Of a stretch of 5,549 nt of DNA, positions 1 through 4,733 are shown piece after piece; position 1 is the stretch's first letter; every line of letters begins with the position of its first letter. The stretch is from Gemmatimonadota bacterium. Its GTDB lineage: Bacteria > Latescibacterota > UBA2968 > UBA8231. The stretch lies in the NCBI GenBank assembly GCA_009845645.1, contig VXZF01000289.1, positions 1 through 5,549 on the forward strand, read 5' to 3'. The notes below the pieces were generated by a model that did no database searches, was not told the DNA's origin, and was given only the letters and a program-made list of their open reading frames with translations. The position numbers were made by a program, and so were the translations under genes.

Positions 1-88
1 CGCCAATCAGGCCCCAAAGCGCGTCGTTGAGCGACTGTGTCGCGACGATGGCGATAGTTTTCCCGTATTTGTGCAGTAGTGTTATCAT
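1..88 (-). CDS. 5' end of an unidentified gene, cut by the window edge
   Basis: An open frame starts at the ATG complementary to 86-88 and runs off the window after 29 codons with no stop. The visible N-terminus is MITLLHKYGKTIAIVATQSL followed by NDALWGLIG. A GGAG Shine-Dalgarno element lies about 7 bases upstream of the ATG on the minus strand, which supports the start. Residues 10-29 are fairly hydrophobic and could be the start of a membrane segment or the first beta-alpha unit of a Rossmann-like fold, but there is too little to tell. The family is not recognised. The gene sits directly downstream of two tandem intrinsic terminators on the same strand, with only about a dozen bases between the U-tract and the start. 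Its expression therefore probably depends on readthrough or antitermination rather than on a promoter of its own. Confidence 0.6.
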   Translation of the reverse strand, partial: MITLLHKYGKTIAIVATQSLNDALWGLIG

Positions 89-99
89 CGGTTATCTCC

Positions 100-133
100 A
101 AAAAAAAGACCGCAGACAATAAGCCCGCGGTCT
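100..133 (-). terminator. Intrinsic terminator abutting the downstream Shine-Dalgarno site
   Basis: On the minus strand a 7-bp stem (AGACCGC at 133-127 with GCGGTCT at 113-107) encloses a 13-base loop. Its 3' base sits in an uninterrupted run of eight T residues (107-100), the classic form of a Rho-independent terminator. The T-run is followed immediately by GGAG and, 7 bases later, the ATG at 88. A constitutive terminator at this place would silence the next gene, so an attenuator role is likely. On the plus strand the hairpin has an A-run before it and no T-run after it, so it works in one direction only. Confidence 0.75.
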
Positions 134-144
134 CTGAAAGTCAT

Positions 145-172
145 AAAAAAGCCGGAAACGAGACTCCCGGCT
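145..172 (-). terminator. Intrinsic terminator, first of the tandem pair
   Basis: On the minus strand a 6-bp stem (AGCCGG at 172-167 with CCGGCT at 155-150) closes an 11-base loop and is followed by six T residues (150-145). It lies about 200 bases after the stop codon of the glycosidase gene and about 11 bases before the second terminator. It could end the glycosidase transcript, or it could be the 3' end of the separate RNA proposed to start near 335. Only the minus strand has the T-run. Confidence 0.7.
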
Positions 173-336
173 AAATTACACAAATTATTGTTTATAAATG
201 TCTTAGCTTGGCCTCTTCAGAGCGGCGTGGGCACACCTATCCTGTGCGAGGCCCCAGTGGAACCTCTCATGCGACTCAATTCGCTGCCCACGCGCATGGC
301 AATGGATAAGAAATGGCAGTTGTTCGCTTGCATGGC
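145..336 (-). ncRNA. Candidate structured RNA: regulatory leader or small RNA
   Basis: This minus-strand segment has a good promoter just upstream, an intrinsic terminator at its end and no convincing open frame. It folds into a three-way junction. P1 is a perfect 9-bp helix (GCGUGGGCA at 293-285 with UGCCCACGC at 233-225). P2 is a 4-bp hairpin (GCGA at 284-281, UCGC at 274-271) that starts in the base adjoining P1. P3 is an 8-bp hairpin with a 3-base loop (GAGGUUCC at 266-259, GGGGCCUC at 255-248). P3 contains two G-U pairs that would be A-C mismatches on the plus strand, which favours minus-strand transcription. A small CUC-UGAA-GAG hairpin (222-213) and an AU-rich linker precede the terminator. 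I compared it from memory with common riboswitches, SRP RNA, 6S RNA and T-box leaders and did not see their signature motifs. The class is unknown, and the fold was drawn by eye. Confidence 0.4.
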
Positions 337-341
337 AGGCC

Positions 342-370
342 AATTTATGGAGGAGGATTTATCATGTCAA
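342..370 (-). promoter_or_regulatory. Sigma70-type promoter just after the glycosidase gene
   Basis: On the minus strand a perfect -35 hexamer TTGACA (370-365) is separated by exactly 17 bases from TAAATT (347-342), which matches four of six -10 positions. Transcription would start near 335. The site lies only 8 bases past the stop codon of the glycosidase gene and points away from it, toward the structured region, the two terminators and the gene that begins at 88. This makes it a good candidate for an independent promoter for that unit. The spacer also reads, on the opposite strand, as a Shine-Dalgarno site followed by an ATG; that reading is judged less likely. Confidence 0.55.
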
Positions 371-377
371 AACAGTC

Positions 378-1814
378 TTATCCCAACCCCGTCGGCAAGG
401 GGTGGTATTTCACCTCGACTTCCACATCTGCGACTTTCAGCGGACTCACCAAATCGTCCGGTCGCTCCACCAGCGCAATCTCCAAGCGGTTCGCCCCCTG
501 CTGCGGCCGCACCTGCTGCAAGTCAAAAATCAGCCACATGCCCTGATACGGGACGACCTTATAGCCGAACTCGCGGCGGCATATCTCCCCTTGCAGCGAT
601 TGGCCGTTGAGCGCGATTTCCAAGCGGTCGTCCGAGACCAAATCGACGATCCTGATCCGCAAGAGCACCTGACTGACGCGGCCTTCTTGCACATCGTCGG
701 CCAAGTAAAAGGAAATGGTATGCCGCGCCCGGTCATCGGCTGCGATCTCCACTGGCAGCGCCACTGGGTACTGGTTCTCCTCGTCCGCTGTCCGCCGCGC
801 CAGCACGTAGTGCTTGTCCTTCTCCTGCATCAGATCCCGACTACCCAGTTCGCTCAGCGCACTGCGCTCCTGGTCTCCTAAGGGCCAGGGCATAAACCAC
901 GCGTATAGCCCGTCACAGCCCCGATCCAACAGATTCATCGCCGCCGCACGAAGCTGAGCCGGAGTGGGGCAAACCCGCTCGGCCCCAACCGATTCATCAG
1001 ATACGTAGGGCTGCAAGGTGCCATAGACCGCCGCGTCGGCCGCGTGCGCCGCCTCGACCAGCCAATCTATCGGCATGTCCCCGTCAAGGATCATATAGCC
1101 GTAGCGTATCGGCACCAAGAAATCCACTAACCCGCGCTCTAGCCAAGTCCGCACATCCAGCCCCTGCGCCAGATTCATATCCTCAGTGGGCAACACCCGC
1201 GCTCCGACCACCCCCGACCGCTGCCCGCGCACCCGCTCAGCGAGCTGCTCTACGTAGTCGGTCAGAATGGGCGTCGTTGCCTCCACATCCTCCTCCCGCA
1301 AAATGCGCGGCGCTCCGCCCGGCAGGGCAAAGTCTAGCTCAACGCCATCGGTTTCGTACTCAGTCGCCAGTTCATCAACCACCTGCAATATGTGCGTCCG
1401 CACCTCCGCGTGCGCCAGCCCGCCACCGCCGTCGGCCAGCCTGTGGGCCGGATCCATATTCCCGTAGGCGGCCATCCGCAAGCTGGCCCAGAAATCCATG
1501 TTGTGGTCGTGTGCCCGGTCGATGAGCACCGTCAGTGGGTCGAGCCCGCGCTTGATCAGGCTCTGCATGTTATACCAAGTGCGCCAATAGGCCGCCTGCT
1601 CAAAGGGCTGAATATCCGCTCCGAACATCATCCCCACTCGCGACGGATAAAAAAGCCCGTCGCCGCGCTCGACCCCATAGGCAAAAGTATCCACCCCCGT
1701 GCCTGCAACCTCGTCTATTGGCACCCAAGCGTCTTCGAGCGCCATCGGCGGTTCAAAGGCAAAAAGGTAGTAGTGCCGGGCGTCGTTAAAGTAGATTGTG
1801 CGCTGCTGCCGCAT
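378..1814 (-). CDS. TIM-barrel glycoside hydrolase-like protein with C-terminal beta domain
   Basis: The protein has 478 residues. Residues about 5-325 look like a TIM barrel of the broad GH10-like / putative glycosylhydrolase type. Supporting features are a strand reading GVDTFAY near 40-46, a conserved-looking DGVELDF at 156-162 (the acidic strand-4 end where such enzymes carry a catalytic or sugar-binding residue), DFLVPIRYGY at 231-240, and DGLYAWFMPW at 301-310 as the last barrel strand. Residues about 350-472 are rich in alternating hydrophobic residues and probably form a beta-sandwich, possibly carbohydrate-binding. There is no signal peptide or membrane segment, so a cytoplasmic location is expected. 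The start is well supported: an AGGAGG element (1827-1822) lies 7 bases before the ATG. The gene is divergent from the cassette at 2041 onward and visibly more GC-rich. The substrate and the true catalytic residues are not determined; assignment to a glycosidase rather than a catalytically dead homologue is inference. Confidence 0.8.
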   Translation of the reverse strand: MRQQRTIYFNDARHYYLFAFEPPMALEDAWVPIDEVAGTGVDTFAYGVERGDGLFYPSRVGMMFGADIQPFEQAAYWRTWYNMQSLIKRGLDPLTVLIDRAHDHNMDFWASLRMAAYGNMDPAHRLADGGGGLAHAEVRTHILQVVDELATEYETDGVELDFALPGGAPRILREEDVEATTPILTDYVEQLAERVRGQRSGVVGARVLPTEDMNLAQGLDVRTWLERGLVDFLVPIRYGYMILDGDMPIDWLVEAAHAADAAVYGTLQPYVSDESVGAERVCPTPAQLRAAAMNLLDRGCDGLYAWFMPWPLGDQERSALSELGSRDLMQEKDKHYVLARRTADEENQYPVALPVEIAADDRARHTISFYLADDVQEGRVSQVLLRIRIVDLVSDDRLEIALNGQSLQGEICRREFGYKVVPYQGMWLIFDLQQVRPQQGANRLEIALVERPDDLVSPLKVADVEVEVKYHPLPTGLG

Positions 1815-1920
1815 GTCGTATCCTCCTCATTTTAAGGGGAGTTGTACCCAAAAACTATATTCGCGGCTAATAAGCACTAATTATCAACTACTGACAATTG
1901 TGGGGAGCAAAAAGAAAAAC

Positions 1921-1949
1921 TTGACGATGTGAAGGGGCTGTACGTTAAT
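1921..1949 (+). promoter_or_regulatory. Candidate promoter for the plus-strand cassette
   Basis: TTGACG (1921-1926, five of six matches to the -35 consensus) is followed after 17 bases by GTTAAT (1944-1949, four of six -10 matches). An A-rich stretch lies just upstream (about 1908-1919) and could act as an UP element. Transcription would begin around 1956, giving a leader of about 85 bases before the ATG at 2041. An alternative ATG at 1948 falls inside the -10 box, which argues against it being the translation start. No comparably good promoter for the divergent glycosidase gene was found in the AT-rich stretch at 1835-1910. Confidence 0.45.
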
Positions 1950-2040
1950 GAGAGTGCCCCTTGCACTTCATATCCTCTGTGGTCCAACGCGATCAAGAGT
2001 AAGTGTCCGTCGGAGAATATACTGGGATCGGATTTATCGC

Positions 2041-2808
2041 ATGAAGATTGCTGCCTATCAGGCACCACTGCTCGAGAACGGCTCAATGGAAGCATTGAGC
2101 TATTTACGGACACAAATAGATGTATGCGAAGACAAAGGCGTCGAAATACTGTGCTGTCCAGAGGCGGTCCTTGGCGGCCTAGCAGATTACTCCGATAGGC
2201 CAGCCGAACTGGCATTCAACATCGAAAATGGTCAATTGGAAGAGTTTCTTTCGCCTCTCACCAGCGAGACAGTGAGTACGATTATTGGCTTGACCGAGTC
2301 GGCAAACACAGGGCTATACAATACGGCTATTATTTTTCACCGCGGTAAGGTATTCGGTCGATATCGAAAGGCGTATCCGGCGATTCGCAACTCGATCTAT
2401 AATGCAGGTGACGAACTGCCAACGTTTACGCTTGGATCGTTGACATTTGGCATCATCATCTGCAATGACACCAATTATATCGAGCCCTCCCGAGTCATGG
2501 CAGCCAAAGGGGCGACTGTTCTTTTCGTTCCCACGAACAACTGCCTGCCGCTTAACAAGGCCGATGTGGTAGCTAGGGCTAGAAGCGCTCAGATCGCACG
2601 AGCAGTCGAGAACGGCTTGACTGTTATAGCGGCTGACGTCGCGGGGCATCAAGATGGATTCGCTTCCTACGGATCAACAAACATCATTGATCCCAACGGA
2701 GTGGTGCTTGCTTCGTCAAAGCCGTTTGTTGAGGATTTGCTCATCGCCGACATTGAACCGGAAGCTAACAGGGAAGTCGCAAAATGCCAGACGAATCGGC
2801 AATCCTAA
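2041..2808 (+). CDS. Nitrilase-superfamily carbon-nitrogen hydrolase
   Basis: The 255-residue protein belongs to the nitrilase / C-N hydrolase superfamily, which hydrolyses amides, carbamoyl groups or nitriles through a cysteine-acyl intermediate. The Glu-Lys-Cys triad is visible: E41 in PEAVLGG, K110 in YRKAYP and C141 in IIICNDTNY. The terminal ARAVENGLTVIAADVAG segment and the DPNGVVLAS strand are also typical. Family members normally begin with a strand like MKIAAYQ, so the ATG at 2041 is preferred. The in-frame ATG at 1948 would add a basic 31-residue extension with no family counterpart and would start within the promoter. A weak purine-rich stretch (2024-2032) serves as ribosome-binding site. 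It is the first gene of the plus-strand cassette and overlaps the next by 25 bases, which implies translational coupling. The substrate cannot be read from the sequence; a small-amide hydrolase acting in the cytoplasm is most likely. Confidence 0.85.
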   Translation: MKIAAYQAPLLENGSMEALSYLRTQIDVCEDKGVEILCCPEAVLGGLADYSDRPAELAFNIENGQLEEFLSPLTSETVSTIIGLTESANTGLYNTAIIFHRGKVFGRYRKAYPAIRNSIYNAGDELPTFTLGSLTFGIIICNDTNYIEPSRVMAAKGATVLFVPTNNCLPLNKADVVARARSAQIARAVENGLTVIAADVAGHQDGFASYGSTNIIDPNGVVLASSKPFVEDLLIADIEPEANREVAKCQTNRQS

Positions 2809-3302
2809 TTCCGGTGCCTAGAGCCGAGGAATTGGTCGGGGTATATCGGGACAGATATGATCCCGGAGCCAAGGCAGGGGTTCCTGCCCACATCACCTTA
2901 CTCTATCCGTTTCTCGACCGAGAAGCCATAACCAAAAACAGTATCACTGAGGTTCAAGAGGTGCTCCAGAGTTTCCAGCCGTTCGACTTTTTCCTTGTCG
3001 AGGTGCGTAGGTTTCCAGGTGTCCTCTATTTGTATCCCGAGCCCGAGAATAAGTTCAAAAAAATGACCCACGCTCTAGTAAATCAATTTCCGGACCACCC
3101 ACCCTACAAAGGGGCATATTCTTCCATCATCCCTCACCTTACCGTAGCAGATATGGATGATGCAGTTGCGTTGGAAGCAGTCGTCGAGAAATTTCAATCG
3201 GATGCTGAATCACACCTGCCGATGATGAGCCGCGCAGAAGAGGTTTGGCTTATGGTGGAACGCAACGGCAAGTGGAGAAAGCATACTTCCTTTACCTTGT
3301 GA
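2784..3302 (+). CDS. 2'-5' RNA ligase-like / 2H phosphoesterase
   Basis: The protein has 172 residues and carries the two HxT motifs that define the 2H phosphoesterase superfamily: H36-I-T38 (in AHITLLYPF) and H118-L-T120 (in IIPHLTVAD). These histidines act as general acid and base on 2',3'-cyclic or 2',5'-phosphodiester bonds in RNA ends or in small nucleotides such as ADP-ribose cyclic phosphate. The length matches the small bacterial family often annotated as 2'-5' RNA ligase family protein. The ATG at 2784 lies inside the 3' end of the preceding nitrilase gene, with an AGGGAAG element 7 bases upstream. The overlap marks the two genes as one operon. Database members next to Nudix and nitrilase genes are usually uncharacterised. 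Which cyclic or linear phosphodiester it cuts is unknown; a role in small-molecule nucleotide metabolism fits the neighbours better than general RNA repair. Confidence 0.85.
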   Translation: MPDESAILIPVPRAEELVGVYRDRYDPGAKAGVPAHITLLYPFLDREAITKNSITEVQEVLQSFQPFDFFLVEVRRFPGVLYLYPEPENKFKKMTHALVNQFPDHPPYKGAYSSIIPHLTVADMDDAVALEAVVEKFQSDAESHLPMMSRAEEVWLMVERNGKWRKHTSFTL

Positions 3303-3330
3303 AGCAATACCTCCAAGAAAGGTGAGCAGA

Positions 3331-3774
3331 ATGTCTTCAGCCTCCGATACTCCGCGCGTTTATATAGGTGCCTATGGGCTTTGCCGCGATCCGTCAGGCC
3401 GGCTTCTCTTGGTTCGCATGGCTAGCGGACTGGACCAAGGAAAATGGACTATGCCAGGTGGCGGGATTGAGTGGGGAGAGCATCCGGAGTCTGCCCTGCT
3501 CCGCGAATTGGAAGAGGAAACGGGCATCGCTGACGTTAAGGCAATTGGAATCACTGAGGCGTATTCACACACTTATCCCAAAAGTGTGGAGCGTCCGTAC
3601 GACTCGGTTCACCACGTCGGTATCATCTACAATGTTACTGTTAGCTCCCTCGACCTCAGATTCGAGCAAAACGGCACTGATCGTTGCGAGTGGTACACCG
3701 AGGATCAAGCCCGGTCGCTGCCACTCACTGCGGTGGGGGCATTCGCAGTTGACTTGGCGTGGCCGGCGTCTTAG
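3331..3774 (+). CDS. Nudix hydrolase
   Basis: With the ATG at 3331 the protein has 147 residues, a normal single-domain Nudix size. The Nudix box is complete at residues 44-66: G44, E50, R58-E59, E62-E63 and G65 fit the GX5EX7REUXEEXGU pattern, and the metal-binding glutamates are intact. It should cleave a nucleoside diphosphate linked to another group (a sugar, a dinucleotide or an oxidised nucleotide) using Mg2+. The start at 3331 is chosen because AGGTGA (3320-3325) lies 5 bases before it. An in-frame GTG at 3322 would add three residues and has a poorer ribosome-binding site, but it remains possible. The gap to the preceding 2H phosphoesterase gene is only 28 bases, consistent with one transcript. 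Substrate specificity cannot be read from the box. Together with the phosphoesterase upstream and the phosphorylase downstream, a nucleotide-derived substrate is a reasonable guess. Confidence 0.88.
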   Translation: MSSASDTPRVYIGAYGLCRDPSGRLLLVRMASGLDQGKWTMPGGGIEWGEHPESALLRELEEETGIADVKAIGITEAYSHTYPKSVERPYDSVHHVGIIYNVTVSSLDLRFEQNGTDRCEWYTEDQARSLPLTAVGAFAVDLAWPAS

Positions 3775-3843
3775 CCACGCGTTCTATTGGTGAAGTGGAG
3801 GCACCACCCAACATGAAGCCCAAATTCGTTGGGAAATTAACCT

Positions 3844-4628
3844 ATGAATTGGTTTGATCCAACTGATGACTCAGAACCAGTAATCAAACCTCGTGTTCAA
3901 GCAAAAGCCAGATACGACAACACGAGAGACATTAATTTGTCTAAAAAACTCCTAATGGTAGAAACCGGAGGTATGATCGACTATCTACTTGAGTCTCGAT
4001 CGGGTCATATAATTCAAAACGAGGCAAGCTGCCAGCATTTCTGGAGAAACGTCCATTGTATACACTGGCAGCTACAAATCCAATTTCTATTATTGAAGGA
4101 GCCTACAGTGCTCCGGTGGCTGTGGATGTTCTTGAAACCGCGATTGCATATGGGGCGAAGCAGGCTTTTTTCTTTGGTATCTGTGGCGGAATATCGGGAG
4201 AGTTAAGTATTGGTGATGTGATAATTCCAGATGAAATACTCCGAATGGAGGGAACTTCATATCACTATAAAAAGGCGGGTGTGCATGCAAAACCGGATCA
4301 GAAATTAGTTCGTGAGTTCTGCCGTTTCCTCGAAGAAAATGGACAAACCTATGTTCGAGGAAAAACAGTAACAACAGACGGACTTTATCGACAAACTCTC
4401 AACCTTGAGCGGCACTGGCAAAAGGAAGAAATCCTCGGAGTGGATATGGAAATGTCCGCGCTGCTGACCGTATCTGAGTACCATCATGTTCCAGCGATGT
4501 CAGTCTTAGTGGTGTCGGACGTCCATCAATTAGAGGAGGGTGCGATGTGGAAATGGGGAGGTGCAACAAGGCGGGCGAGTAAGAAGCGGATACTTGATCT
4601 GTTGTTAGATTATATCATATCAGAGTAA
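3844..4628 (+). pseudogene. Nucleoside phosphorylase-family gene with an internal frameshift
   Basis: The 3' part (4056-4628 frame) is clearly a member of the PNP/UDP phosphorylase superfamily, which splits nucleosides, or related N-glycosides, with phosphate or water. It has the phosphate-binding FGICGGIS loop (about 4173-4196), the ribose-binding DMEMSAL segment (about 4440-4460) and the catalytic-type VVSDV (about 4509-4523). Its frame stays open upstream to 3993, where it reads SYNSKRGKLPAFLEKRPLYT, so the TTG at 4056 is not a real start. The N-terminal part is in another frame: from ATG 3844 it reads MNWFDPTDDSEPVIKP and continues to GGMIDYLLES, then loses sense. A one-base loss near 3993-4004, around TCTCGATCGGG, would join the two. 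Another possible upstream start, ATG 3813, is in the frame of the 3' part and needs a second, opposite indel. It is either a true pseudogene or a sequence error. It lacks a clear terminator and is AT-richer than its neighbours. Confidence 0.75.
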
Positions 4629-4649
4629 TGTCAAACTCCCATAACACAG

Positions 4650-4673
4650 CGACATGAGGATAAATCTCTGTCG
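4650..4673 (+). other. Weak imperfect hairpin in the 105-base gap before the last gene
   Basis: CGACA (4650-4654) and GAG (4656-4658) can pair with CTC (4666-4668) and TGTCG (4669-4673) around a 7-base loop, with a bulged T at 4655. There is no T-run afterwards, so it is not a standard terminator. It may be an mRNA processing or stability element, or chance. The gap otherwise shows no recognisable promoter, so the last gene may be cotranscribed with those upstream. Confidence 0.2.
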
Positions 4674-4700
4674 GGAAGGGGACACGCACTTAAAACCGCC

Positions 4701-4714
4701 AAACGTCAAACGTC
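4701..4714 (+). repeat. Two tandem copies of a 7-base unit
   Basis: AAACGTC occurs twice back to back (4701-4707 and 4708-4714), 20 bases before the start codon of the second nitrilase gene. Two short direct copies could be half-sites for a regulator that binds near this start, but an array of two is easily due to chance or slippage. No matching copy was noticed at the start of the other cassette genes. Confidence 0.4.
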
Positions 4715-4733
4715 ACCCTCAGTCTCGGAGATT

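Noticed and set aside
145..336. SRP RNA, 6S RNA, T-box or common riboswitch
   Set aside because: None of their conserved motifs, as I remember them, was found; only the general fold is supported.
402..881. Long plus-strand open frames opposite the glycosidase gene
   Set aside because: They are antisense shadows of a GC-rich gene with no family resemblance and no ribosome-binding site.
1948..2040. Upstream in-frame ATG that would lengthen the first nitrilase by 31 residues
   Set aside because: The extension is basic, unlike family N-termini, and its ATG lies within the candidate -10 box; the fold begins at MKIAAYQ.
3939..3950. A6 run as a programmed -1 frameshift site in the phosphorylase gene
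   Set aside because: A shift here meets a TGA at 3990 and would discard the sensible GGMIDYLLES segment.
3844..4206. Stand-alone 120-residue protein from the frame at 3844
   Set aside because: Only the first part looks like protein; after about 3996 the sense continues in another frame that carries the phosphorylase motifs.
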